From positions 372,001 to 436,000 of the forward strand of contig CAVZCQ010000003.1 of the NCBI GenBank assembly GCA_963773835.1: 64,000 nucleotides of DNA, in the 5' to 3' direction. The translations under genes were made by a program, and so were the position numbers. The notes beneath the pieces were generated by a model. It had not been told where the DNA came from. It saw only the letters and a list, made by a program, of their open reading frames with translations, and did not search any database. Source of the stretch: JOPF136 sp963773835. GTDB lineage: Bacteria; Acidobacteriota; Terriglobia; Acidiferrales; UBA7541. Below, piece by piece: positions 1 through 9,690 of the stretch. How positions within the stretch are numbered: position 1 is the first letter of the stretch; each line of letters starts with the position of its first letter.

Positions 1-717
<717 letters not shown>

Positions 718-863
718 AAAAACAACGGCGGATCTACCTGCACTCGTTGCAGGGACGAGCTGCCCAACCGGTTCTCACGGACCGGAGTTCGGCTGACCGA
801 AAGCCTTACGGGTTCTGGCCCGTCTCACTCGATGGTTCGAAGAACAATTTGAGGCAAACGCAA

Positions 864-897
864 ACGCCCCGGCGATACCAGTCGCCGGGGCGTTTTT
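864..897 (+). terminator. Rho-independent terminator closing the 16S transcript
   Basis: A perfect 12-bp GC-rich stem (864-875 with 882-893) encloses the loop TACCAG, and the stem is followed by a run of five T at 893-897. It lies about 150 bases after the 16S 3' end and just before the end of the convergent tricorn-like gene. The 718-863 trailer holds no tRNA-like fold that I can see. Confidence 0.9.
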
Positions 898-925
898 GTT
901 TTTGGGCGTGGCGCGTGTGGACGAG

Positions 926-3900
926 TTAAAACCTGGGGTGATAGTTGGGATAGGGCGGCTGCTTGTAGGTGGGGAGCGGGTGGTCCTTGAGAGACTGCAT
1001 GACGATGGCGACGGCCTTTTCGAGCGGGGGGTCGTGGCCTTCGCGAACGAGTTTGGGGTCGAGCTCGACTTCGACGTCAGGCGCGATGCCGTGGTTTTCG
1101 ACTTCCCACTTGCCTTCGGTGCCGTAGATGGCCCAGCGCGGGGCGGTGACGGTGCCGCCGTCGATCAGCACCGGATAATGTCCGATGCCTACGAGTCCAC
1201 CCCAGGTGCGCGTGCCGACGAGAGGCCCGATGCCGGCCTTGCGGAAATACCAGGGCATGGCGTCGCCGCCGGAGCCGGCAAACTCATCGATGATCATCGC
1301 CTTGGGCCCCTGGATGGCTTCCTGCGGCTCGGCGTAGGGTTCGCCCTCGCGGGTCAATACCATGCTGAGCACGGGGCGGCGGAGATAGTCGATGATGTAG
1401 TCGGCGAGCTGGCCGCCGCCATTGAAGCGCTCGTCCAGGATGGCGCCTTGCTTGCCCACCTGAGCGAAATAGTAGCGGTTGAAGTTGGTGTAGCCGGCGC
1501 CCGCGGTGTTCGGGAGATAGACATAGGCGATCTTGCCGCCGGACATCTGGTCCACCTTGCGGCGATTGCCTTCAATCCAGTCGAGATTGCGGAGCGCCGT
1601 TTCGCTTTCGATGGGCACGACGGTGACGTCGCGGGCGCCGGCGCCGTCCGGGCTGGGGCCGACGCGGAGGACGGTCTGCTTGCCGGCGGTTTCCTGGAAG
1701 AACGAGTAAATATTCTCAGGAGCGCGCAGGTCGCGGCCGTTGACGGCGAGGAGGTATTCGCCTTCCTTGACGTTTACGCCGGGCTGGGTGAGCGGGGCGT
1801 GGAGCTGCGGGTTCCAGTTTTCGCCGCTGAAGATGCGTGAGAAGCGATAGCGGCCGTTTTTGATGAGGTAGTCGGCGCCGAGAAGTCCGACCTTCACGGC
1901 CTTCAGTTCCGGCATGGTTCCGCCACCCACGTACATGTGCAGGACGTTGAAGTTGGCGAGCATGTCGCCAAACAGGTAGTCGAGGTCGGCGCGGCTGGTG
2001 ACGCCGGCGAGGAACGGTTGGTAGGCTTTTTCGGCGGCGGCGAGATTGAGGCCGTGGAAGTGGGGATCGTAGAAGAAGTCGCGTTCGATGCGCCAGACTT
2101 CGTGGAACATCTGGCTCCACTCCGCGGGGGGATCCACGAACACCTGCATGTCGTCGGTTTTGAGCAGGCCGTCACCGGGCTTGACGGGCTTCTCCGCGCC
2201 GGTGATGAACCATTTGTCGCCCTGGCGATAGAGCATTTTTTCGCCGTTTTCGGAGAGGACGAATTCGCGGAGGCCATCGGCGATCTTTTCCGTCTTCCGC
2301 GTTTTCATCTCGTAGCGCTGGAGGGAAAAGGCCGGCGGGCCGAAGCCCGCGACCTGGGGTCCTTCGGCGAGGAAGAGCACGCCCTCTTTCTTCGAGGAGA
2401 GGCCCAGGTAGTTCCGGGTGGGAATGGGGAGCGCGAGAATGCGCTGGCTGAGGTTGTCGAAATCGATGGACACCTTTACCGGCTCCTTCTTTTCTTTCTC
2501 CTGGCTGGGAGCGGAGGCGGGTTTTTCCTCTTTTTTCTCGGCTGCCTTTTCGTCGTCGCTTTCGGGGGCGATGGGCGAGGGCAGGTCCTTGCGGAGGACG
2601 GCGACGTAAACGGCGCGGGTGACGGGATGGGCTTCGCTGGTCATGTCCAGCCAGCCAGTGGAGAGACCCATGTCCGTGCTGGCGGTGAAATAGAGGTACT
2701 TGCCCGTCTTGTCGAAATTGGGATCGAGGGCGTCGCTCATGCCGTCAGTGAACTGGGTGGCTTTGCGGTCTTCGAGCGAATAGACGAAGACGGCGCGCAT
2801 GTGGTTCTCGAGCTGGTTGGTGTAGGCCAGCCAGCGGCTGTCGGGGGACCAGACGACATCGAATTCCTGGAGCGGGGAATCGAAGCGGTCGGTGTCCACT
2901 TTGACGGGGTCGGGATGGTCGAGGTCCACGTACCAGAGGTTGAGGCGCTTGTCGCTGTAGGCGATTTTCTTGCTGTCGGGGGACCAGACGGGAGAATAGA
3001 AGAAGGAAGGCGGGCGGCCGAGGCTGATCTTGCGCGGGGGAGCGAGGCCTTCCTGGCTGGTGATGTAGAGCGCGTATTCTCCGGACTCATCGGAAAAATA
3101 GGCGATGGAATTTCCGTCGGGAGACCAGGCGGGGTCGCGTTCGGCGGCGCCAGGTGTGCGGGTGAGATCGCGGATGTCGCCCTTTTCGGCGGGGACGGTG
3201 AAAATTTCACCGTGGGCCTCAAAGACGGCGCGCTGGCCGGTGGGAGAAATGTTGGCGTTGAGGAGGTGCTCGCCGACCTTCTCGAAATGCGGGCGGACCT
3301 GAGGCATATCTGCGGCCACGCGCACATCGAGCTGTTTTTCCTTGCCGGTGGCGGGGTCGTAGAGGTGCAGGGAGCCGAGCTGCTCGTAGACGATGACGCC
3401 CGGACCGGCAGAAGCGGATTTGAAGTCGAAGCCCGAGTTATCGAGGAGTTTTTTTACTTCCTGCGTTTTGGTGTCGTAGACGAAGAGGGTGACAGGGCCG
3501 GCGCGGTCGGAGAGGAAATAAATCTTGTCGCCGAGCCACATGGGGGAGTAGTCGTTGGAGTCCACGTGGGGCACTTTGACGATGCTGGAGTCGGCGAGAT
3601 CAGCGATCCAGATGGAAGCGGTGTGGCCGCCGCGGTAGTGCTGGATGGCGACGTAGCTGGTGGCCGCGCCCAGGCGGCGGTTCCAGGAGGGCACGTAGGC
3701 GATGTGCGAGGCGTCGGCGGAATAAGAACCCTGAACGCCCATGGGGAGCGGGAGTGCGGCGGGGAATCCGCCTTCGACGGGAACAGTGTAGAGGCGCTCG
3801 AACCGGGAGTAACTGCTGCGCAGGGAGCGGAAGATGACGTGCTTGCCGTCCGGGGTCCATCCCAGCGCCACGTCGGTGGAGGGGTGCCAGGTAAGGCGGC

Positions 3901-4198
3901 GCGGCTCTCCGCCCGCGGCAGGCACAACGTAGACGTCCTGATTGTGGTCGTAGTCGCCGGTATAGGCGACCAGCGAGCCATCCGGGGAGAACACCGGGCC
4001 GCTGAGCATGCCCGAGCCGGTGACCAGGCGGCGGGCGTCACCGCCATTGCGATCCACAATCCAGATGTCGCCGCCGTAGGCGAAGGCAATCTGCGACCGG
4101 CTCACGGTGGGACTCTGGAGCAGGAGCGGCTTCGACGATTGGGCAGCACAGATGGGGGCGAGCAATAACGCAAACGCGAGCAGAGCGAATGATTTCAT
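926..4198 (-). CDS. Secreted tricorn-type protease homologue (S41 family)
   Basis: The 1090-residue product starts with a clear signal peptide (MKSFALLAFALLLAPICAAQ), so I chose the ATG at 4198, preceded by GGGAGA, rather than a longer start 23 codons upstream. The first ~550 residues are WD40/PD40-like beta-propeller repeats (recurring SPDGxxIAY and WSPDSKKIAYS motifs). A Lys/Glu-rich linker near residue 560-590 follows, then a PDZ-like segment and the S41 catalytic domain with GSGGDAMPW near residue 960, where the serine follows Gly as in tricorn. A His lies in the NVLHMYVGGG segment. The family degrades oligopeptides; the signal peptide indicates an extracytoplasmic site here. The gene converges on the 16S terminator. 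Confidence 0.9.
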   Translation of the reverse strand: MKSFALLAFALLLAPICAAQSSKPLLLQSPTVSRSQIAFAYGGDIWIVDRNGGDARRLVTGSGMLSGPVFSPDGSLVAYTGDYDHNQDVYVVPAAGGEPRRLTWHPSTDVALGWTPDGKHVIFRSLRSSYSRFERLYTVPVEGGFPAALPLPMGVQGSYSADASHIAYVPSWNRRLGAATSYVAIQHYRGGHTASIWIADLADSSIVKVPHVDSNDYSPMWLGDKIYFLSDRAGPVTLFVYDTKTQEVKKLLDNSGFDFKSASAGPGVIVYEQLGSLHLYDPATGKEKQLDVRVAADMPQVRPHFEKVGEHLLNANISPTGQRAVFEAHGEIFTVPAEKGDIRDLTRTPGAAERDPAWSPDGNSIAYFSDESGEYALYITSQEGLAPPRKISLGRPPSFFYSPVWSPDSKKIAYSDKRLNLWYVDLDHPDPVKVDTDRFDSPLQEFDVVWSPDSRWLAYTNQLENHMRAVFVYSLEDRKATQFTDGMSDALDPNFDKTGKYLYFTASTDMGLSTGWLDMTSEAHPVTRAVYVAVLRKDLPSPIAPESDDEKAAEKKEEKPASAPSQEKEKKEPVKVSIDFDNLSQRILALPIPTRNYLGLSSKKEGVLFLAEGPQVAGFGPPAFSLQRYEMKTRKTEKIADGLREFVLSENGEKMLYRQGDKWFITGAEKPVKPGDGLLKTDDMQVFVDPPAEWSQMFHEVWRIERDFFYDPHFHGLNLAAAEKAYQPFLAGVTSRADLDYLFGDMLANFNVLHMYVGGGTMPELKAVKVGLLGADYLIKNGRYRFSRIFSGENWNPQLHAPLTQPGVNVKEGEYLLAVNGRDLRAPENIYSFFQETAGKQTVLRVGPSPDGAGARDVTVVPIESETALRNLDWIEGNRRKVDQMSGGKIAYVYLPNTAGAGYTNFNRYYFAQVGKQGAILDERFNGGGQLADYIIDYLRRPVLSMVLTREGEPYAEPQEAIQGPKAMIIDEFAGSGGDAMPWYFRKAGIGPLVGTRTWGGLVGIGHYPVLIDGGTVTAPRWAIYGTEGKWEVENHGIAPDVEVELDPKLVREGHDPPLEKAVAIVMQSLKDHPLPTYKQPPYPNYHPRF

Positions 4199-4965
4199 GA
4201 GGTCTCCCGGGTCGAGTAGCTTGGATTTAACGAAGCCGAGAATTTGCGGAGGCATGTTATCACGCAAAAAGCCGGGCGGCGCAGCGCCTGCTGGATAGAG
4301 GGCAGGTCGTAGAGACGCTGGACGGGGGGGAACGGAGGGGTCGATGACCTGAAGATTGGGAATCAGAGGGGCGGAGATGGGGGTCTGTCGAGGTGGTTAC
4401 CACAATGGGAATTGGCGTGACCAGAGCCGTACATTCCGTGAATGGGCGTGGTGGATGCTCCCATTTACCCTGAATCTCAAATTGATACTCTTCCCTTTAC
4501 TTCCTCCCACCATCCCGTTAGTCTTTTTTCCCGGATTGTCTGGGATGTCCTCAGGGGTGAGTTCACACTGGAAATGGAGTATGTAAGGAGCGAGACGGTG
4601 GTGAGCCGCGAGGTTGGCGGGGACACCCTCCACCTTCCTCCCGCTGGGCTGCCGATTGAGATTTCCATGGGGCACGCTCCCCTGTCTGTCTTGCTTTCGC
4701 TGGGCGCGGGGTTTCGTGAGCGTGCTGCAAGGCAATACCGTGGGTTTTCCGCCGGTTCTTCACGTAGTTTGCCCATCTTTTTGCAGTCAAAGTGGAAGGT
4801 GAGAGCGGGCCCGGGTGCGTTCAGCTATGAACTGGACGACGCGCCTGTGATGTTGCGCGGGGGGGCCGCCGAAGCCGTTCGGGATGGAAAAAATTCGAGG
4901 AATGGCGAAAGGGAATTCGGGGTTAAACAAGCCGGACAGCCCAGGGAGTGAGACACGGAGGTGCA
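4199..4965. other. Intergenic stretch without a recognisable gene
   Basis: About 770 bases separate the divergent tricorn-like gene and the secreted repeat protein. Open frames of 70-170 codons exist on both strands, but none has a recognisable domain, a convincing start or a biased composition. The part around 4470-4520 is noticeably less GC-rich than its surroundings. Promoters for both divergent genes must lie here, but I could not identify a convincing -35/-10 pair. Confidence 0.5.
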
Positions 4966-7728
4966 ATGACGCTGATTGGTTTCGGAACTCCGCGGAGGCC
5001 AAATGTGGCTTTTTTTGCCCGGGTAGCCGCGCTGCTGCCGGCGGCGTTCTGGCTGGCGGTGTGCTTCACGGCATCGGCGTTCGGGCAAGGCTTGGCGAGG
5101 CCGGATGGTTCGGTGCCCGTGGCGGTGGATTGGAGCTCCAAGCATGTTCTGTTTACCGCGGGCTTCACGCCGGAGAATGCGGCGAAGATGAGGAAGGAAC
5201 CGCGGGCCTACGCAGAATGGCTCAAGTACGGTAATGCGCCGCCAGGATTAGGGCTGCGCAGGCCGCCACCGCGGCCAAGGCGGCCCAGGCGGCCAGGCGA
5301 CGAGATAGGAAAGGACTGGGCCGTATCGCTGGGCGCGGGGGGCGTCGCTGCAGGAATGTCGCCCGCCAAGTACACCTTCAATGTGAATGCGACGCCGAGC
5401 TGCGTCTCGGATTTCGTAGCATTCCCGGTCAACGCGGCGACCGGGAACACGCGGGCGCATGCTGTCGGCACCTTCACCGGCCAACCGGCGGCTGGCAACA
5501 CTACGTCCATCACCATCACTCCGACCGGAGGAGCCGGGGTCACTCTGACTTTGACCGCATCGGCGGCCGTGAACACGGGGCTCGACTTCCAGACGTCCGC
5601 CACCCTTGCCACCAATGCGACCAATCTCGCTGCCGCGATCAATCGCAATCTCAGTAGTACGGCTCTCGACCGAGTGGTGGCGGTAGCGTCGGGAGCCACG
5701 GTTACCGTATACGCGCTGACGCCAGGGAACCGCGTGACGCTGACGGATGCAAATGCACTGAACAATTTTGCCTGGGGCGCTGTTACTGCGGGTACGAACG
5801 GGGCCCAGGCCAACATCGTGGCCTTGAACCACCTTTACAGCGGGACTGGAGCACCGCTATGTGGTGTCACGAATCCGGAATTCATCTTCTCTTACGCCTC
5901 GGGCGTGGGACCGGTGGCCACCTCGCCCAGCCTAGCATTCAGCGGCACAAAGATTTCTTACGTGGAGAACGACCCGAACATCGGCGCAATCCTGCACGTG
6001 CTGACGTTCGGAAGCGGGAGCACGGAGTACGGAGCTGCCTGCGCCGCCAGCAACAACGGGGCGTCCATGCCGACGTGCGCAACCAACCCGGTGATTCCCG
6101 GAAGCACGGCGAACAGCACGGCGACAGACTTCATGCTTCCGCTGGGATTGGTTGCCGCGAACGCCGCCACCGGGGTGGCAGGAACGGCGGACAGCTTCTC
6201 GGCGCCCTTCACCGACTATGCCAACGACACTACTTTCGTCGGGGACAACAACGGCTACCTGTATGCGATCACGCCGACATTCATCGGGACGCCAGCCTAT
6301 GCGGGAGGGAACTTCCCGGTGCAGGTGAGCGCCTCCCCCGCGACACTCACCCCGACTGCTGTGACGGCAACTGTAGCCGTCGTGACTGTCACCGTGGCCA
6401 ACACGCTCAGTATCGGGGAGTTGGTTGTCATCGCGGGCGTAGCTGCCAACGTCGGCAACAACTGCACCGCGGCTGACGTGGCTAAAATCAATGGAGTCCA
6501 AACCGTTGCTACGGCAGCGGCAGGGAATTTCACGTTCAACGCTGCGATACCCACCGCGACTACCGGCACCGGCTGCAACGTCGCCGGCGCAACTGTCATC
6601 CCCGGATCCAATTATCTCTCGGCCCCGGTGGTGGATGTAAGCGGCACGGGCAACATTTTTGTCGGGGATAGCAGCGCCAATTTATACGAGTTGACGCAGG
6701 CCGGAGTGATGGCAGCAGCATCGCTACCGCTCGGCCTGACCCTGAACGGCGGGATTCGCGACGCCCCCATTATTGACTCGACGAATAAGGTTGGTTATGC
6801 CGTCACGGCCTGCAGCAACGGCACAACCGGTGGCGAGACAGACACGATGAATTCCGCTCTTATCCAATTCAAGTTCACAAGCAACACCTTGACGTCAGTT
6901 GCGGCCGCGGGACTCGATTCCGGCGCAAATCAGGCCTGTACGACCGGCGGCTTCCCGATCTACGACGCCACGCCGGACTACCGCTACTTCGCCTTGGGAA
7001 TCAGCAGCGTCACCGCGGCGAACAACGGCGAAATCATCGCTGCCAGCTCCGGCACCGGTGGCCAGCAGATAAAAACCTTCCAGTTCGCGAGTTCCGTCTT
7101 GCAGACAGCGCCGGAGGGCGGTGACAAGCCTCAACTTGGGACCGGCGCTTCGGTCATCGCGCCGCTCACCGAGTTCTTCAACAGCGAGGCATTCGCGGTG
7201 ACGGGAGTTACGGCAACCACAACCGTAGTGACTGTTACAGCGGCCAACACACTGGCCGCCGGGGACACGACCACCCTCTCGGGCGTGACAGCCAATATCG
7301 GCAATGGCTGCACGGCCGGAGACGTCGCTGCCATCAATGGAATACAAACCGTTGCTGCGGCCACCGCAGCGAATTTCACCTTCAACGCTACGATACCCAG
7401 CGCGACGAGTGGCGCCGGCTGCGCGGTGATCGGCGCAACTGCTGGAGCGGACTACATGTTCATGGGAGTAAATCAAAACCCAACGGAATTGTATTCCTTT
7501 CTGCTGCTTGCCGGGATCCTGATCCCGGGATTGGATAACCCTCCCACCCCTGCGGCGACAAACACCGTCGATATAGCCGGCGGAACAAGCGCGATGATCG
7601 TGGACAACGATTCCACGGGCGGGCAGGCGTCGAGCCTGTACTTCGGCACGCTGGCGACGTCAACCACGATTTGCGGAGCCACTGCAGCATACTGCGCGGT
7701 GAAACTAACGCAGGCGGCGTTGCAGTAG
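4966..7728 (+). CDS. Large secreted repeat protein at the head of the RiPP-like cluster
   Basis: The start is the ATG at 4966 behind GGAGG (4957-4961); an in-frame GTG at 4948 is less likely. The 920-residue product has an N-terminal signal/membrane segment ending near SAFGQ. An Arg/Pro-rich stretch (about residues 92-107) follows, then a Thr/Ala/Val-rich body with many NxT/NTTS segments and propeller-like phrases such as FVGDNNGYLYAI and IFVGDSSANLYEL, which suggest a PQQ-like beta-propeller fold. Two ~83-residue segments repeat. The protein has few charged residues and several Cys, which fits an exported surface protein. Only 36 bases separate it from the precursor-like peptide gene, and no terminator or promoter is visible in that gap, so co-transcription is likely. 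I do not recognise a catalytic domain; its role in the cluster is unknown. Confidence 0.8.
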   Translation: MTLIGFGTPRRPNVAFFARVAALLPAAFWLAVCFTASAFGQGLARPDGSVPVAVDWSSKHVLFTAGFTPENAAKMRKEPRAYAEWLKYGNAPPGLGLRRPPPRPRRPRRPGDEIGKDWAVSLGAGGVAAGMSPAKYTFNVNATPSCVSDFVAFPVNAATGNTRAHAVGTFTGQPAAGNTTSITITPTGGAGVTLTLTASAAVNTGLDFQTSATLATNATNLAAAINRNLSSTALDRVVAVASGATVTVYALTPGNRVTLTDANALNNFAWGAVTAGTNGAQANIVALNHLYSGTGAPLCGVTNPEFIFSYASGVGPVATSPSLAFSGTKISYVENDPNIGAILHVLTFGSGSTEYGAACAASNNGASMPTCATNPVIPGSTANSTATDFMLPLGLVAANAATGVAGTADSFSAPFTDYANDTTFVGDNNGYLYAITPTFIGTPAYAGGNFPVQVSASPATLTPTAVTATVAVVTVTVANTLSIGELVVIAGVAANVGNNCTAADVAKINGVQTVATAAAGNFTFNAAIPTATTGTGCNVAGATVIPGSNYLSAPVVDVSGTGNIFVGDSSANLYELTQAGVMAAASLPLGLTLNGGIRDAPIIDSTNKVGYAVTACSNGTTGGETDTMNSALIQFKFTSNTLTSVAAAGLDSGANQACTTGGFPIYDATPDYRYFALGISSVTAANNGEIIAASSGTGGQQIKTFQFASSVLQTAPEGGDKPQLGTGASVIAPLTEFFNSEAFAVTGVTATTTVVTVTAANTLAAGDTTTLSGVTANIGNGCTAGDVAAINGIQTVAAATAANFTFNATIPSATSGAGCAVIGATAGADYMFMGVNQNPTELYSFLLLAGILIPGLDNPPTPAATNTVDIAGGTSAMIVDNDSTGGQASSLYFGTLATSTTICGATAAYCAVKLTQAALQ
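6358..6605 (+). repeat. Internal coding repeat, copy 1
   Basis: This segment encodes an ~83-residue module: a Val/Thr-rich strand region, then ANTLSIGELVVIAGV, NNCTAADVAKINGVQTV, and NFTFNAAIPTATTG ending near a Cys. It corresponds closely, in the same order, to copy 2 about 840 bases downstream in the same gene. Confidence 0.75.
7195..7446 (+). repeat. Internal coding repeat, copy 2
   Basis: This second copy of the module encodes ANTLAAGDTTTLSGV, NGCTAGDVAAINGIQTV and NFTFNATIPSATSG. The spacing of the conserved Cys, Asn and Gly positions is kept relative to copy 1. Differences are scattered substitutions, so the duplication is old rather than recent. Confidence 0.75.
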
Positions 7729-7764
7729 AGTGAGCGTGACAGCAGATGGGTGAGGCTAAGCGAC

Positions 7765-7947
7765 ATGAGACAACCACAAAGCCGCACCGCGGCAACTGAA
7801 AAAACGCCGGAAGGATCCGGCAAGGCAAAAAAGCGTTACGAGAAACCATCGTTCCGCCACGAGCGCGTGTTCGAGACGACGGCACTGATCTGCGGCAAAA
7901 TGGCGACGACACAGGGCCAGTGCCGGTTCAACGCGCAGAACTCCTAG
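7765..7947 (+). CDS. Putative RiPP precursor peptide (60 aa)
   Basis: The ATG at 7765 is preceded by GGGTGAGG at a 9-base spacing; an in-frame GTG at 7750 is an alternative. The N-terminal half is hydrophilic (Lys/Arg/Pro/Thr). It carries the KKRYEKPSF motif at residues 22-30, which resembles the Y-x-x-P-type leader motifs recognised by PqqD-like RRE domains. The C-terminal part is the likely core: ALICGKMATTQ then GQCRFNAQNS, with Cys43, Cys53 and a C-terminal Ser60. It sits directly upstream of an S26-type peptidase, an HPr-kinase-like ATPase, a PqqD-like protein and a radical SAM/SPASM enzyme. Precursor status is inferred from size, composition and position; no domain proves it. Confidence 0.7.
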   Translation: MRQPQSRTAATEKTPEGSGKAKKRYEKPSFRHERVFETTALICGKMATTQGQCRFNAQNS

Positions 7948-7961
7948 TGGGAGCGCCGGCC

Positions 7962-8510
7962 ATGGATCGAGCATCCCAACACGGTGGCCAGGTTCACGAG
8001 GCGCGTGAAGGGGTCGTCCTGAGCCTCGCGTCGGAGGTGCTGCGGACTTCCGGGGGGCTTCGGTTCGCCGCGCTTGGCGCGAGCATGGTTCCCGCGATAT
8101 TCCCCGGAGACATCCTGATTGTTCGCCGCGAGACGGCCCGGAGGGTCCGCTGCGGGGACGTTGTGCTGTGCTTCCGGGCGGGGCGCTTCTGCGCGCATCG
8201 GCTGATCGCGAAACTGGAGGAGGGCGGACGCCTTTCTCTCGTCACCCGCGGAGACGCGCTCAGGGAAAACGATCCTGCGCTGGCTGAAAGCGAATTGCTG
8301 GGGCGGGTTACGGCGGTGGTTCGCGGTCGGAAGCGGATCGAACTGGGCGGGCGTGCCACAGCCCGAGAAGATCTGCTGGGATGGGCCGCGCGCCGATCGA
8401 ATGGCGTGGTGAAATGGCTGGTGCGATGGAATACCTTGCGCGCGCGGCTGGCGCGAAATCCAGGTGGAGCGCTCGCGGAGGCTCAACCGGATCGCTTGGA
8501 GTGTGCCTGA
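7962..8510 (+). CDS. Soluble S26 signal-peptidase-like protease of the RiPP cluster
   Basis: The ATG at 7962 follows GGGAG (7949-7953) with an 8-base spacer, 14 bases after the precursor stop. The 182-residue protein has the S26 nucleophile box GASMVPAIFPGD (Ser41). Its second box is CAHRL (His79) rather than the Lys of bacterial LepB, followed by TRGDALRENDP (Asp98). This Ser/His arrangement is that of Sec11/SipW-type peptidases. No transmembrane helix is visible, so it is probably cytosolic or peripheral, which is unusual for the family and suggests processing of the adjacent peptide rather than general secretion. Its stop overlaps the next start. An S24-like protease/repressor is the main alternative. 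Confidence 0.8.
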   Translation: MDRASQHGGQVHEAREGVVLSLASEVLRTSGGLRFAALGASMVPAIFPGDILIVRRETARRVRCGDVVLCFRAGRFCAHRLIAKLEEGGRLSLVTRGDALRENDPALAESELLGRVTAVVRGRKRIELGGRATAREDLLGWAARRSNGVVKWLVRWNTLRARLARNPGGALAEAQPDRLECA

Positions 8511-9349
8511 TGGCCGCCAGGACTTTCCCCCTACCATCCCCGGCGTCACCGGCAGCCGGAGCGGAAAGCGGGGTGACGGTTGAAATCGGGGGCATTCCGA
8601 TTTTTCTCGAGAGCCAGGATGCGGAGTTCCGCGCGCTGCTCGAGCAGCGCTACGCCGGCTTTGTGAATCCCTCGGCCACGCCCACCTATCAATTCGAAAT
8701 CCGGCTCGAGGCTCCCACACAGCCATCGGGCGAAGACGCCCGAGCCTTCAAGAGCGGCCCGGTGTGGCGCTGCGAGCGCGGGGACTTCCGCGCCGAGTGG
8801 GACGCGGGTTCGCGCCGCGGGTGGGTGCGCCAGTCGCCCAACCCCTACTCGATTGATTCTGTGCTACGGATCGTTCACTCGCTCGTGTTGGCCGAAGAAG
8901 GCGGGTTTCTGGTGCATGGGGCGAGCGGGGTACGGAACGGGCGCGCGTTCGTGTTTGCAGGAATTTCGGGGGCGGGCAAGACGACGATGGCGCGGCTGGC
9001 TCCGCCGGACGCCGCGGTGCTCAGCGACGAAATTTCCTATATTCGGAGGGGCAAGAGCGGCTATCGCGCCTATGGCACTCCTTTCGCCGGGGAACTGGCG
9101 CGCGCGGGCGCGAACCTGAGCGCGCCGCTTGCGGGGCTCTATTTTCTCGAGAAGGGGCCGGGCGGGCGCATCGAGCCGATGGGGCAGCTTACGGCGGCTC
9201 GCGAGCTGCTGCGCAACATTCTTTTCTTCGCGCACGACGCGGAGCTGGTGAAGCGCGTGTTCGAATCGGCGGTCGAGTTTGTATCGCGCGTGCCGGTGGC
9301 GCGGTTCACGTTTGCGCCGGATGAACGAGCGTGGGAGCTCGTACGATGA
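8510..9349 (+). CDS. HPr kinase (HprK)-like ATPase of the RiPP cluster
   Basis: The ATG at 8510 overlaps the upstream TGA, giving 279 residues. The C-terminal half is HprK-like: GGFLVHGAS (residues 131-139), a Walker A loop GISGAGKTT (151-159), the LSDE motif (171-174) and YGTPF (188-192). The N-terminal half (about 20-120) lacks a recognisable HprK regulatory domain. No HPr or PTS genes are nearby. HprK-related kinases occur in peptide-modifying clusters, and those of the paeninodin type of lasso peptide phosphorylate a C-terminal Ser. The precursor here ends in Ser60, so that is a plausible but unproven substrate. Confidence 0.85.
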   Translation: MAARTFPLPSPASPAAGAESGVTVEIGGIPIFLESQDAEFRALLEQRYAGFVNPSATPTYQFEIRLEAPTQPSGEDARAFKSGPVWRCERGDFRAEWDAGSRRGWVRQSPNPYSIDSVLRIVHSLVLAEEGGFLVHGASGVRNGRAFVFAGISGAGKTTMARLAPPDAAVLSDEISYIRRGKSGYRAYGTPFAGELARAGANLSAPLAGLYFLEKGPGGRIEPMGQLTAARELLRNILFFAHDAELVKRVFESAVEFVSRVPVARFTFAPDERAWELVR

Positions 9350-9690
9350 GCGAGAAATACATTGCGCGGTCGAGCGCGGTAGCCGCGCGGGAACTGGGCG
9401 GGGAGATGATCATCATGTCCGCCGGCGATTCGACCCTGTTCAGCCTGAGCGAAGTAGCCACTGTGATCTGGCAGGCGGCCGACGGGTGCACGCCCCTTTC
9501 CGAAATCGTGGAGCGGCGGGTCTGCGCGGAGTTCGACGTGCCCCTGGATACCGCCTATCGGGACGCGGAGGCATTCGTGGAAGAGCTCTCGAGCCACGGG
9601 CTGCTGCGGGTATCGGACCAGCCAGTTGCGGATCCGGCTTCGGACCAGAGTGTCGCGGGCGCCGGGCCTGAGCGGCGGGAGGCTCCATGA
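9346..9690 (+). CDS. PqqD-like RRE (peptide chaperone) protein
   Basis: The start is the ATG at 9346, in an ATGA overlap with the kinase stop; a longer in-frame start at 9331 lies inside the kinase gene. The 114-residue protein has the PqqD pattern: two short strands (IIMSAGDSTLFSLSEVATVIW, residues 22-42), a D/C/P turn, then a helical half (LSEIVERRVCAEFDVP, 51-66) and EAFVEELSSHGLL (75-87). PqqD-like RRE domains bind the leader of a RiPP precursor and hand it to a radical SAM enzyme, which here is the next gene, overlapping by four bases. Confidence 0.85.
   Translation: MSEKYIARSSAVAARELGGEMIIMSAGDSTLFSLSEVATVIWQAADGCTPLSEIVERRVCAEFDVPLDTAYRDAEAFVEELSSHGLLRVSDQPVADPASDQSVAGAGPERREAP

Noticed and set aside
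1937..4168. 743-codon frame antisense to the tricorn-like gene
   Set aside because: It is a GC-rich antisense shadow: rich in Gly, Ala, Val, Glu and Asp, with no domains, and lies opposite a clearly recognisable protease.
4442..4951. 169-codon plus-strand frame before the secreted repeat protein
   Set aside because: No recognisable domain, no convincing start, and an equally open frame on the other strand; it overlaps the start region of the next gene.
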